This document shows positions 7,359 to 15,860 of a DNA stretch of 64,000 nucleotides, in pieces. This DNA comes from Exiguobacterium flavidum (GTDB lineage: Bacteria; Bacillota; Bacilli; Exiguobacteriales; Exiguobacteriaceae). The position numbers and the translations under genes were made by a program. Numbering within the stretch: position 1 is the stretch's first letter; each line of letters begins with the position of its first letter. The notes beneath the pieces were generated by a model. It saw only the letters and a program-made list of their open reading frames with translations. It was not told the DNA's origin and did no database searches. The DNA is taken from positions 1 through 64,000 of the forward strand of contig NZ_QPKS01000013.1 of assembly GCF_003344535.1 (NCBI RefSeq), in the 5' to 3' direction.

Positions 7359-8165
7359 TCAATCCATCATGAAGCGTTCGACGACGAGCGCGATTCCATC
7401 CTCGTCGTTCGATGCCGTCATATGATCTGCCTTCCGTTTGACCTCGTCCTGCGCGTTCGCCATCGCGACGCCAAGACCGGCCCACTCGATCATCGTCAAG
7501 TCATTGTTGCCGTCACCGCACGCGATGACGTCACTTTGCGCGATGCCGAGCTTCTCGGCAAGAAAGGCGAGGCTCGTCCCTTTCGTCACGCCGGCTTCGG
7601 TGAATTCAAGGAAGAACGGCTTCGAACGGGCGACGGCGAGCTCGCCGGCCAGTTCGACACGGAGCTTCTCCTCGACCTGTGCGAGGCGTGCAGGGTCTGC
7701 GAGCATCAGACATTTGACGACGGGCTCCTTGATGCTCTCCTTGAAGTCGTCGACCTTTATGACCGGCATGCCGGTCAGCTCGCCTTCGATCGTCGTGTAT
7801 TCGTTCGGCGTCTCCGTGAAGATTTCATGGCCGACGTACGTATGGATATAGACGTCCTCCCGGATGCTCAAGTCGTGGAGCATGTGCACCGTCTCGGGGG
7901 CGAGGGTGCTTGAGAACCAGTACTCGTTCGTCCGGCAATCGATGATCGACGCACCGTTGAAACTTAGGATGAAGCTGCCATACTTCGCGAGCTCCAGTTC
8001 CTCGGCAAGGGCGGTCATCGCATAGGTCGGACGGCCGCTTGCGAGGACGACCTTCTTGCCGCGTTCCTGCGCATCGAGAAGAGCCGCTTTCGTCTTCGGG
8101 GAAATCGTATGGTCGCTCGTCAGGAGCGTATCGTCAAGGTCGAGCACGATCATTTCATAAGGCAT
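7359..8165 (-). CDS. Cof-type HAD-IIB family sugar-phosphate phosphatase
   Basis: The 268-residue cytosolic phosphatase belongs to the YidA/YkrA type of HAD hydrolases, which dephosphorylate sugar phosphates or flavin precursors. Motif I is LDLDDTLLTSD (nucleophile Asp near residue 9), motif II is VVLASGRPT, motif III includes KGTSLAFLAEKLGI, and motif IV is IACGDGNNDLTMIEWAGLGVAMANA. The type IIB cap lies between motifs II and III. The start has a good AAAGGAG ribosome site. Its stop codon lies five bases from the right end of the MITE-like element. The natural substrate is not predictable. Confidence 0.92.
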   Translation of the reverse strand: MPYEMIVLDLDDTLLTSDHTISPKTKAALLDAQERGKKVVLASGRPTYAMTALAEELELAKYGSFILSFNGASIIDCRTNEYWFSSTLAPETVHMLHDLSIREDVYIHTYVGHEIFTETPNEYTTIEGELTGMPVIKVDDFKESIKEPVVKCLMLADPARLAQVEEKLRVELAGELAVARSKPFFLEFTEAGVTKGTSLAFLAEKLGIAQSDVIACGDGNNDLTMIEWAGLGVAMANAQDEVKRKADHMTASNDEDGIALVVERFMMD

Positions 8166-8287
8166 GGGGGAAAACTCCTTTCAGTTGTCCGTTCCATCGT
8201 ACCAACTGCCGTGCATTTCGACAATATACTCTCCTTCGGGAGATTATGATACAGTTTGGGTAGCTTGTATGGAAAGGATTTTCGAGA

Positions 8288-9547
8288 ATGAGATATATGT
8301 TAGTGGGGATCGCGGCCATCCTCTTTTTATCAGGATGCAGCACGGTGCTGCCGCATCCGGCCGAACTGCTTGAGCATCCGTCCCTGCCGAAACGGGAACG
8401 TTCGCTCAAGGAAAGGATCACGGCAGACCTTCCGAAAAAGGCGGAAATCGTCGCACCGGAGCGTCAGCACATATCGCGTCTTTACGAATCGATTGATTTG
8501 AATGGCGACGGGGAACGGGAGGCTGTCGCTTTCTATCGCGAAGTCGGGAAGGGTGACTTTTCAATCGGACTTCTTGTCTATGAGATGGAGGACGGACGCT
8601 GGAAGATGCGGGAAAGACGAAGTGTCGGTTCTGGAGAATCGCTTGATCAGGTGAATTTCATACCTCACGGCAAAGACGGCCATGTCGATATCCTCGTCGG
8701 TATAAGGAAGCAGGAAGACAGTACGCTCTACTCGATTTCAGGTGTCCTTAAGAAAATCGATATCAGCATGATCGATACATACCGCCGACTCGTCGTCGAG
8801 GACTTGGATCAAGACGGAAACAAGGATATCGCTGTCCTGCAGGAGGGAAGACCCTACCGGATCATCCTTCATGAAAGAAGCGGGGATCGATGGGGCAGAC
8901 AGGAAGTAAAGCTGGACAGCAGGGAGAGCGACCTGTTCGCGGACAGTGACCTGTTCGAGGCGACGGGAGTCGATGCGAGCCGAACGCCTGGACTGCTCGT
9001 CTCGTACACACGTGCGGCGCAGATGCATCTTGCCGTCTTCCGGATGACGCGTGGGAAACTGGTTCCCCAATCGTTCGGGAAACAGAGGAAACTGGTCGAA
9101 CCGATGTATACGTTTCCGAAGGACGTCGACCGCAACGGAACGATCGAATACGGCCACCAGTACACGCCGGACGGAAGCGAAGGGAATGACGGGGAGTTGC
9201 CCCGGATCACCGCCTACTATACGTGGAGCGGGAAGACGGTCGAGCCTTTCTTCGAGAGCGGCTGGGAGCTCCAGCAGGAACATTATATCGACCTCGAGTA
9301 CAATTTCGTCATGCGTTTCCCGGCTCAATGGATGACACGGGAGACGATCAAGAAGAAGGAGAACCGGATCCGTTTCGTCAACCGCGAGACCGGACAGACA
9401 GACTTCGCGCTCGAGGTCATCCCGAAGGACAGCTATGTCGCAGTCAGCGGCAAGCGGAAGATCAAGGAAGGAACCGATTACGTCTACGTGATCGATGCGA
9501 AGAAACCCTATGAGAACTATGCGGCGAACGTCGCTCTCGTAGAATGA
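8288..9547 (+). CDS. Hypothetical lipoprotein of a two-component-system operon
   Basis: This 419-residue exported protein has a lipoprotein signal (short hydrophobic segment ending LFLSGC, lipidated Cys near residue 17). The mature part contains FG-GAP/EF-hand-like stretches (SIDLNGDGEREAVAFY; VVEDLDQDGNKDIAVLQ; VDRNGTIEYGHQY), usual in beta-propeller or VCBS-like surface proteins and able to bind Ca2+. It lies 17 bp before a response regulator and is the first gene of the operon, so it may act outside the membrane as a sensor partner of the histidine kinase; this is inference. ATG 8288 is used, with ATG 8297 as an alternative. No known family was recognised beyond the repeats. Confidence 0.75.
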   Translation: MRYMLVGIAAILFLSGCSTVLPHPAELLEHPSLPKRERSLKERITADLPKKAEIVAPERQHISRLYESIDLNGDGEREAVAFYREVGKGDFSIGLLVYEMEDGRWKMRERRSVGSGESLDQVNFIPHGKDGHVDILVGIRKQEDSTLYSISGVLKKIDISMIDTYRRLVVEDLDQDGNKDIAVLQEGRPYRIILHERSGDRWGRQEVKLDSRESDLFADSDLFEATGVDASRTPGLLVSYTRAAQMHLAVFRMTRGKLVPQSFGKQRKLVEPMYTFPKDVDRNGTIEYGHQYTPDGSEGNDGELPRITAYYTWSGKTVEPFFESGWELQQEHYIDLEYNFVMRFPAQWMTRETIKKKENRIRFVNRETGQTDFALEVIPKDSYVAVSGKRKIKEGTDYVYVIDAKKPYENYAANVALVE

Positions 9548-9564
9548 AAGAAGGAGTGGACGAA

Positions 9565-10257
9565 ATGACTAAAATCCTAGTCGCTGAAGATGAGCATGCG
9601 ATTCGCAGCTTCATCGTCATCAACTTGAAGCGGGCTGGATTCGAGGTGGTTGAGGCCGAGAACGGCCGGATCGCCCTCGAGCAGTTCAAACAACAGACAT
9701 TCGACATTTTGTTGCTCGACATCATGATGCCGGAAGTAGACGGATTCCAGGTATGCGAACAGGCCCGGGCGGCCGATGAGGTCGTCGGCATCATCATGCT
9801 GACGGCACGGACGAGGGAAGAGGACAAGGTGATGGGGCTCAGCGTCGGTGCAGACGACTACATCGCGAAACCGTTCAGCCCTGCCGAACTCGTCGCAAGG
9901 ATCCAGTCGCTCCTGCGCCGGGTCGAGACGTTGCGCGACCGGAAACAACCGAAGGAACTCCATTCAGGACCGTTCCGAATCGATCTCGGAGCGAAACGCG
10001 TCCAAAAGGACGGCCATCCGATCGAAGTCACGCCGACTGAATATGACCTGCTCTGTCACTTCATCCGCAACGAGGACCAGGTCATGTCGAGAGACGAGCT
10101 GCTTGACGCGGTATGGGGGGAGAACTACTTTGGCGACCGGAAGACGGTCGACGTCAACATTCGACGCCTCCGCCAAAAAATCGAGGACAACCCTGCCGAA
10201 CCAAGGTACATCGAGACGTTATGGGGCCATGGCTATAAATGGCGCGGTGAACAATGA
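9565..10257 (+). CDS. OmpR/PhoB family response regulator
   Basis: The 230-residue regulator has a receiver domain (ILVAEDEHAIR; phosphorylatable Asp in LLLDIMMPEVDG near 52; LTARTREEDK; IAKPFSPAELVARI) and a C-terminal winged helix (EVTPTEYDLLCHF; VDVNIRRLRQKIEDNP; YIETLWGHGYKW). The start ATG 9565 is chosen because AAGGAG precedes it by 8 bp; the ATG at 9544 overlaps the lipoprotein stop and has no ribosome site. It overlaps the kinase gene by 4 bp (ATGA), so the two are translationally coupled. It most resembles Bacillus YkoG/PhoP-type regulators but its signal and targets are unknown. Confidence 0.93.
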   Translation: MTKILVAEDEHAIRSFIVINLKRAGFEVVEAENGRIALEQFKQQTFDILLLDIMMPEVDGFQVCEQARAADEVVGIIMLTARTREEDKVMGLSVGADDYIAKPFSPAELVARIQSLLRRVETLRDRKQPKELHSGPFRIDLGAKRVQKDGHPIEVTPTEYDLLCHFIRNEDQVMSRDELLDAVWGENYFGDRKTVDVNIRRLRQKIEDNPAEPRYIETLWGHGYKWRGEQ

Positions 10258-11639
10258 AACGGCAAATCATGATCCGTTTCATGACGATGATCACGCTGAC
10301 GGTTCTTCTCGTCATCGGGATCCTCTCGTTCGTGACGTTCAATTACTACTACGTCACGGCGAGCGATGTCTTGAAACGGCATGCGAGCGCGAGCGCCGTC
10401 CTGTTCGCGAACAGCGGTCTCGCATACGACTATACGGATTCCGAGGCGACGATCAATCGTGTTCTCGCCTCCTATGCTTACGAAGGGGCTGAGATCGAGG
10501 TCATCGACGTCACCGGGAAGCCGCGTTATTCCTCGACCGGGTTCATCTCGAATCGTACGCTCTCGGGAGGCGAGGTCGAGGAGCTGAAAGCGGGAAAGAC
10601 GATCACACAAAGATATGAGAGTGACGCGACCGGCGAACATCTGCTTGAGGTGACGGAGCCTGTCGTCTCGTTCGGAAGGACGACGGGAGCGCTCCGCTAC
10701 ACGACATCGCTCGAGCAGATCGACCGGACCGTCATCGAGATCTGTCTTGCGATCGTTCTGCTCGGTGCATTGATCTGGGCGTTGTCCTTCATCTATTCAC
10801 TTCGGCTCGCGACATCGATCGTCCGTCCGATCCAGGAGGTCATCGATGCCTCTGACCAGATCGCGAAGCAACATTATGACGTCAAGGTCAGCGAGGAGCA
10901 CACGTACGAACTCGGAGAGCTGGCCCGGACGATCAACTACATGGGACAGCAAATCAAGCAGCAGGAGACGCTGAAGGACGAGTTCATCTCCGGCATCTCG
11001 CATGAGCTCAGGACGCCGCTCACCTCGATCAAGGGCTGGAGCGAGACGCTGCTCATGGACAAGGAAGGACTGCCGGAAGAGGCATCACTTGGAATGGGCA
11101 TCATCCACTCCGAGACGGAGCGGCTCATCTCGCTCGTCGAGCAATTGCTCGACTTCTCGAAACTCGAGACGAGCCGGCTCGTCCTCTATCGCCAGGAAGT
11201 GAACGTCACGGAGATCATTGAGACGGTGACGGCGCAGTTGCGTCAGAAACTCGAGGAGAAGCAAATCATGATCCGGCAAAAAGTACCTTCACAAGTCGTC
11301 GGTCTCTATGACGAGAACCGGCTCAAGCAGGTCTTCATCAACCTGCTCGATAATGCGATTCGCTTCTCGCCGCCCGGCGGCACGATCACGATTCGTCTCG
11401 TCCGCTCCGAGCGCGTTCTTTTCCTGTCGTTCAGCGACGAAGGACCGGGCATACCGAAGGAACATTTGCGCCACGTCACGGAGAAGTTCTACCAGGTCCA
11501 AAAGGGTAAAGGTGGAACGGGGCTCGGCCTGTCGATCTGCCGGGAACTCGTCGAAGCGCATGAAGGAAAGCTCTTCATCGACAATCAGCCGGAAGGAGGC
11601 GTCATCGCGACGATCCTTCTGCCGGTCGTCAAAGCATGA
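10254..11639 (+). CDS. Two-component sensor histidine kinase
   Basis: This 461-residue membrane kinase pairs with the response regulator it overlaps. Two transmembrane helices (about 8-30 and 161-184) flank a roughly 130-residue extracytoplasmic sensor region. A HAMP domain follows (RPIQEVIDASDQIAKQHYD), then HisKA with the phospho-His in GISHELRTPLTSIKGWS near 246, and HATPase_c with N box (FINLLDNAIRFS), G1 (SDEGPGIPKE) and G2 (GKGGTGLGLSICRELVEAH). The layout matches PhoR/YkoH-like kinases. An upstream lipoprotein in the same operon may contribute to sensing. Confidence 0.93.
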   Translation: MKRQIMIRFMTMITLTVLLVIGILSFVTFNYYYVTASDVLKRHASASAVLFANSGLAYDYTDSEATINRVLASYAYEGAEIEVIDVTGKPRYSSTGFISNRTLSGGEVEELKAGKTITQRYESDATGEHLLEVTEPVVSFGRTTGALRYTTSLEQIDRTVIEICLAIVLLGALIWALSFIYSLRLATSIVRPIQEVIDASDQIAKQHYDVKVSEEHTYELGELARTINYMGQQIKQQETLKDEFISGISHELRTPLTSIKGWSETLLMDKEGLPEEASLGMGIIHSETERLISLVEQLLDFSKLETSRLVLYRQEVNVTEIIETVTAQLRQKLEEKQIMIRQKVPSQVVGLYDENRLKQVFINLLDNAIRFSPPGGTITIRLVRSERVLFLSFSDEGPGIPKEHLRHVTEKFYQVQKGKGGTGLGLSICRELVEAHEGKLFIDNQPEGGVIATILLPVVKA

Positions 11640-11707
11640 AAAGGCGCATTGTGTCCTTGCGCCTGCTAAAGTAAAAGGGACCGAATATTTCAAAGGGGGA
11701 ACTAATC

Positions 11708-12085
11708 ATGTACCTTGGTGTGAAGGATGGACAACTGGCTCCGCTCAAAGGGACGCCGAACGCAGTCTCGACACAGACGTATCAGATGGACAAGCGGATG
11801 CTGCCGATCGCCTTTTCAGGGACGAAGGCAGAAGCGATGGGGCGGATGAAGCGGATTCTCGCTGAGTCACCGCGTGTTCAAATCGAGTCGGAGACGGAGA
11901 ACTATCTTCACGCCGTGTTCACCTCAGCCGTGTTCCGTTTCAAGGATGACGTCGAATTCTATTTCGATGAGCAGGCGGACGTCATCCACTTCCGTTCTGC
12001 TTCGCGCCTCGGACAATTCGACTTCGGGGTCAACCGGAAACGGATGAAGGAGCTGACGAAGCGATATGAGGAGGCGAGCCGATGA
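11708..12085 (+). CDS. DUF1499 family protein
   Basis: The 125-residue protein matches the DUF1499 pattern: the N-terminal LAPLKGTPNAVSTQT, the middle RMKRILAESPRVQIESETENYLHAVFTSAVFRFKDDVEFYFD region of the family, and VIHFRSASRLGQFDFGVNRKRM near the C-terminus. The biochemical role of DUF1499 is unknown. The stop codon overlaps the start of the FAD-dependent reductase gene (ATGA), so the two are translationally coupled, and DUF420 follows. This suggests a common role in an electron-transfer or membrane process, which is inference. The ribosome site AAAGGGGG precedes ATG 11708. Confidence 0.85.
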   Translation: MYLGVKDGQLAPLKGTPNAVSTQTYQMDKRMLPIAFSGTKAEAMGRMKRILAESPRVQIESETENYLHAVFTSAVFRFKDDVEFYFDEQADVIHFRSASRLGQFDFGVNRKRMKELTKRYEEASR

Positions 12086-13509
12086 AACGGTATCAGTTGA
12101 TCGTGATCGGCGGCGGTGCGGCAGGGATGACGATCGCAGCCGGGGCGGCGAGCCTCGGAGCACGTGTCGCTCTCGTCGAGCGGCATAAACATCTCGGCGG
12201 GGACTGCCTCCATTTCGGTTGTGTCCCATCGAAAGCATTGATCGAGGCGGCGTCAGAGGTCGAGACGATGAAGAGGACGGCAGACAAGTACGGCGTGACG
12301 TTGACGGGGGAAGCGGCGTATTCCGGCGCGAAACAGAGCGTCGACAAAGCGCGTGCCGTCATCCAGGCGCACGACGGGACAAAGCGTTTCGAGGACCTCG
12401 GCGTTGATGTCCATATCGGGGAAGCCGTCTTTCTGAGTGCACGTGAGCTTGAGGTGGGGGGACAGCTTCTCGTCGGCGAGAAGTTCGTCATCGCGACCGG
12501 ATCCGAACCTGTCATCCCTAAGATCGAAGGGATTGACAGCGTCCCGTACGTGACGAATGAGACGATCTTCGAACTCGGGGAGCGTCCGAATCGTCTGCTC
12601 GTCATCGGAGGCGGAGCAATCGGGATGGAGCTCGCGCAAGCCTATGTCCGGCTCGGGACGAAGGTCACTGTCGTCGAAGGAAACGATCGCCTCCTGCCGA
12701 AGGAGGACGATAGCATCGTCCGTATCTTCAAGGAGCGGATCGAAAGAGAGGTCGATCTTCTACTGGGTACGACCGTCGAGCGACTCGAGCGGACAGAGGC
12801 TGGAATACGAGCTATCGTGAGTCGGGACGGCGATGCGCGCACGATCGAAGCGGACGCGGTCCTCGTCGCGACGGGGCGAAAGCCTCGAATCGATGCCCTC
12901 CGCCTCGACCGGGCTGGGGTGTTACTCAAAAACGGCTTCATCGAGGCCGACCGGACGCACCGGACGACACAGCGGCACATCTTCGCCGTCGGTGACACGA
13001 TCGCTACCCTCCCGTTCACCCACGTCGCTGGCCTGGAGGGGAAGACGGTCGTCTCGAACGCCTTGTTCGGTTTGCGCTCGAAGACGGACTATCGTGCCGT
13101 CCCTTGGGTGACGTTCACGTCGCCTGAGATCTTCCACCTCGGTCTGACGGAAGAGGAGGCGCGCGAAAAGCACGAGCGTGTCCACGTCTACCAGGTTGCA
13201 CTCGACGAGGTCGACCGGTTCATCATCAATGGCCGGACGGAAGGGCTCGTCAAGCTGATTGCCGACAAGCGGGGTGTCCTGATCGGTGCCCATGCGATCG
13301 GGGAGCATGCCGGGGAGTGGATGCAGGAGGTCGTCTATGCGATGGCGCGCAAGGACAAGGTCGGGCAACTGTCCCGAGTCGTGCATCCATATCCGACTCG
13401 GGCCGGGGCCGTCCAGCGCGCAGCTGATCTCTACTGGCGGGAACGCCTGTTCAACGGGCCGCTTCCAAAGTGGCTCAAACGATATTTCGACTGGAAGCAA
13501 GGAGAATAA
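12082..13509 (+). CDS. FAD/NAD(P) disulfide oxidoreductase (mercuric reductase / dihydrolipoamide dehydrogenase-like)
   Basis: The 475-residue class I pyridine nucleotide-disulfide oxidoreductase has an FAD-binding GGGAAGMT loop (residues 9-16), the redox-active pair in GGDCLHFGCVPSKAL (near 40-54), an NAD(P)-binding GGGAIGMELA loop near 175, the second FAD motif FAVGDT and the C-terminal dimer motif HPYPTRAGAVQRAA. It lacks the N-terminal heavy-metal domain and the C-terminal Cys pair of true MerA, so mercury reduction is unlikely. The tail LPKWLKRYFDWKQGE is unlike lipoamide dehydrogenases. Operon partners are DUF1499 (4-bp overlap) and DUF420 (3-bp gap). The physiological disulfide substrate is unknown. 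Confidence 0.85.
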   Translation: MKRYQLIVIGGGAAGMTIAAGAASLGARVALVERHKHLGGDCLHFGCVPSKALIEAASEVETMKRTADKYGVTLTGEAAYSGAKQSVDKARAVIQAHDGTKRFEDLGVDVHIGEAVFLSARELEVGGQLLVGEKFVIATGSEPVIPKIEGIDSVPYVTNETIFELGERPNRLLVIGGGAIGMELAQAYVRLGTKVTVVEGNDRLLPKEDDSIVRIFKERIEREVDLLLGTTVERLERTEAGIRAIVSRDGDARTIEADAVLVATGRKPRIDALRLDRAGVLLKNGFIEADRTHRTTQRHIFAVGDTIATLPFTHVAGLEGKTVVSNALFGLRSKTDYRAVPWVTFTSPEIFHLGLTEEEAREKHERVHVYQVALDEVDRFIINGRTEGLVKLIADKRGVLIGAHAIGEHAGEWMQEVVYAMARKDKVGQLSRVVHPYPTRAGAVQRAADLYWRERLFNGPLPKWLKRYFDWKQGE

Positions 13510-13512
13510 AAA

Positions 13513-14046
13513 ATGAATCAAACTGTCAAGAAGCGGAACTATATTCCGCTCGTCATCATTCTGACGCTCGTCGTCAACGTACTCGTCGCGGTCCTGTTCT
13601 TCGCACCGCCGCTCGAGGTCGGGACCGGCTTCGATTGGACGTTGTTGCCGTTCTTCAATGCGATCTTCAACAGCTTCACCTTCGTTCTGCTCCTCGGGGC
13701 ATGGATATCGATCAAGCGGGGGAATCGCCTCGCCCACCGCCGTTTCATCGGCGGGGCACTCACGACGACGACGCTGTTCCTCATCTCGTACGTAACGTAT
13801 CATTCGGTCAGCGCCTCGACGTCGTTCGGCGGTGAGGGGCTGATCCGACCGGTCTATTTCTTCATCTTGCTGACGCACATCGTCCTTGCCGCCATCATCG
13901 TCCCGCTCGTCTTGATGTCGCTCGCGCATGCGGTGAACCAGAACTTCGAGAAGCATAAGAAGTGGACACGCTTTACGATGCCGCTCTGGCTTTACGTCAG
14001 CCTGACGGGCGTCATCGTCTACATGATGATTCGTCCCTACTACTAA
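13513..14046 (+). CDS. DUF420 family membrane protein
   Basis: The 177-residue protein has five hydrophobic helices and two conserved His-containing segments (HRRFIGGALTTTTLFLISYVTYHS and LTHIVLAAIIVPLVLMSLAHAV), as in the DUF420/YozB family often encoded with haem-copper oxidases. The His residues could bind haem or copper; that is inference. It is the last gene of the DUF1499-reductase-DUF420 unit, 3 bp after the reductase stop, and a bidirectional terminator follows. Confidence 0.88.
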   Translation: MNQTVKKRNYIPLVIILTLVVNVLVAVLFFAPPLEVGTGFDWTLLPFFNAIFNSFTFVLLLGAWISIKRGNRLAHRRFIGGALTTTTLFLISYVTYHSVSASTSFGGEGLIRPVYFFILLTHIVLAAIIVPLVLMSLAHAVNQNFEKHKKWTRFTMPLWLYVSLTGVIVYMMIRPYY

Positions 14047-14072
14047 GACGCGCATCATGCTGAAACATGAAA

Positions 14073-14107
14073 AAAGCGGCAGCTTCCTCATACGGAGCTG
14101 CCGCTTT
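14073..14107. terminator. Bidirectional terminator between DUF420 and motB
   Basis: AAAGCGGCAGCT (14073-14084) pairs with AGCTGCCGCTTT (14096-14107), with A-rich and T-containing flanks, between convergent genes. Confidence 0.8.
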
Positions 14108-14125
14108 CGTTCGTTCTGATACCGT

Positions 14126-14893
14126 TCAATTCCCTGCCGGCGCCTTGATCAGGTTCTTCGCCTGGATATCGACGAGCGGTCGGACGATGACCTCGACCCG
14201 GCGATTCTGGCTCCGCCCGGCCTCAGTCGTGTTCGTCGCGAGCGGACGGTATTCACCGTAGCCGCTGACCGTGAACTGGCGCGGAGAGAGGGATTTATTC
14301 TCGAGCAGAGTGCGCATGAAGCTGATGGCGCGGTCCGTGCTGAGCTCCCAGTTGGACGGATATTTCGCCGTCCGGATCGGGATGTTGTCCGTATGTCCGG
14401 ATACCTGGATCTGCCGTTCCCCCGCCTCCGCGAGCAGACGGCTCATCCCGGCGGCGATTTCACGTGATTGCCCGGTCACGGTCGCTTGTCCGGGAGAGAA
14501 GAGGGCGCGGTCACGAATCGTGAAGACAAGCCCTTCTTCCGTGATCTCCGCCTTGATGTCCTTCTCGAGCTTGTTCTTCTTGATATAGGCAGTCGCCTTC
14601 GCCTTCAATTCTTCGAGCTCTGCGATTTCATAGCTTTGCGCCTTCGTTCGTGCGGAGACGTCTTCCTTCTCTTCCTGCTTCTCCGGCGAAATCGCGCTGT
14701 TCGTGATCATGCCGGAACCGCCGTTGAAGACGGAGCTGAACGACTGCGACATCGCCTTCAGCTTGCTGACGTCGACCGTGCTTGACGCGAACAAGACGAT
14801 GAAGAGGGCGAGCAGGAGTGTCAGTAAGTCGGCGTAGGGGATCAGCCAACCTTCGCTGATATGTTCATCATGCGGCTTCTTTTTCCGCTTCAT
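14126..14893 (-). CDS. motB: Flagellar motor stator protein MotB
   Basis: MotB anchors the stator to peptidoglycan and, with MotA, conducts the ions that turn the flagellum. The 255-residue protein has one N-terminal membrane helix (PYADLLTLLLALFIVLFASS), whose Asp is the essential ion-binding residue, a plug/linker region, and an OmpA-like peptidoglycan-binding domain (QIQVSGHTDNIPI; NWELSTDRAISFMR; YGEYRPLATN; GRSQNRRVEV). The start ATG 14893 is preferred to an upstream GTG because AAGGAG lies 10 bp before it. It overlaps the motA 3' end by 26 bp. H+ or Na+ specificity was not resolved. Confidence 0.95.
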   Translation of the reverse strand: MKRKKKPHDEHISEGWLIPYADLLTLLLALFIVLFASSTVDVSKLKAMSQSFSSVFNGGSGMITNSAISPEKQEEKEDVSARTKAQSYEIAELEELKAKATAYIKKNKLEKDIKAEITEEGLVFTIRDRALFSPGQATVTGQSREIAAGMSRLLAEAGERQIQVSGHTDNIPIRTAKYPSNWELSTDRAISFMRTLLENKSLSPRQFTVSGYGEYRPLATNTTEAGRSQNRRVEVIVRPLVDIQAKNLIKAPAGN

Positions 14894-15653
14894 ATGCGGC
14901 ACGCTCCTTCGGTGTCAGGTAAACGAGCAGCTTGTCCTCCAGGTTTTTCGGGGATTCCCCGTTTTGGATCGAAAGGATGCCCTCGATCATCATCTCGTAC
15001 AGTTGAACTTCGATTGAGGATTTTTGCTTCAGTTTCGTCGCGAACGGGAACCAAAGGACATATCCGGAGAAGATACCGAACAGCGTCGCGATGAAGGCGG
15101 CCGAGATGGCATGCCCCAGTTTATCGATGTCGTTCAGGTCGGACAGTGCCGCGACCAGCCCGACGACGGCCCCGAGGACACCGAGCGTCGGTGCGTATGT
15201 ACCTGCCTGCGTGAAGATCGATGCGTTCGTGTGATGGCGTTCCGTCATGTTGTCGAGGTCGCGCGTCATGACGTCCTCGACATACTCGGACGGCTGGCCG
15301 TCGATGACCATCATGACACCGCGTTTCATGAACGGGTTGTCTACCTGCTCGAGGCTCGTCTCGAGCGAGAGCAGTCCTTCCTTCCGTGCCTGCGTCGACA
15401 AAACGACGAATTGATTGAGCAGTTCCTGCTTCGTCATCAGGTTCTGCTCCGTGAAGATGATCTTGAGCAGGGAAGGGATGAGTTTCAAGCGCTCCTTCGG
15501 GAAGGAAATCATGACTGCAGCTGCCGTCCCGACGAAGATGATGACGAGTGCAGCTCCGTTAAGTAGGGCGACGGGATTTGCTCCTTTAAGGATCATACCG
15601 CCGACTAGGGTGATGAAACCGAGAATGATCCCGATGATCGTCACGATATCCAT
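14868..15653 (-). CDS. motA: Flagellar motor stator protein MotA
   Basis: The 261-residue stator subunit has four membrane helices (two at about 2-52, two at about 150-205) and a large cytoplasmic loop with charged residues that contact FliG (ARKEGLLSLE; RDLDNMTERH). The conserved segment AGTYAPTLGVLGAVVGLVAAL carries the proline/glycine ion-channel residues. Start ATG 15653 has AAAGGTGG 8 bp upstream, better placed than the GTG at 15665. Only about 45 bp separate the start from the right end of an IS605-type element, and no sigma-D promoter is evident in that space. Transcription may therefore come from within or beyond the element. Confidence 0.95.
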   Translation of the reverse strand: MDIVTIIGIILGFITLVGGMILKGANPVALLNGAALVIIFVGTAAAVMISFPKERLKLIPSLLKIIFTEQNLMTKQELLNQFVVLSTQARKEGLLSLETSLEQVDNPFMKRGVMMVIDGQPSEYVEDVMTRDLDNMTERHHTNASIFTQAGTYAPTLGVLGAVVGLVAALSDLNDIDKLGHAISAAFIATLFGIFSGYVLWFPFATKLKQKSSIEVQLYEMMIEGILSIQNGESPKNLEDKLLVYLTPKERAAYEAEKEAA

Positions 15654-15697
15654 TATGTGTGCCACCTTTCAATATGTTGTTAGTTTCGTGAACGAAA

Positions 15698-15860
15698 TTG
15701 AACTACCTCCACCTACGCTTTGCTTAGAGGAGGAGGATTCCTGAGTTATCCGGCCGATCGGCCAGAACCGGATCAGGCTAGCCCCGTCGTCCCGACGGTT
15801 GAAGAAGCGAGGAGGCGTTCCGCTTCTCGTTTGAGGTTCAGTCCTGCGTTCACGTCACGG
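15698..15860 (-). ncRNA. Candidate omega (re) RNA overlapping the tnpB 3' end
   Basis: TnpB nucleases use an RNA made from the 3' part of the gene through the right end, with the guide read from flanking DNA. Here the region has nested structure: GGCCGATCGGCC (15752-15763) within ATCCGG/CCGGAT arms (15748-15753, 15768-15773), then a CCTCC/GGAGG hairpin at the right end. The guide would begin TTTCGTTCACGAAACTAA on the minus strand in the motA leader. Inferred from family knowledge; the 5' limit is arbitrary. Confidence 0.4.

Noticed and set aside
12082-13509. Mercuric reductase and mer operon
   Set aside because: No heavy-metal-binding domain, no C-terminal vicinal cysteines and no merR, merT or merP nearby.
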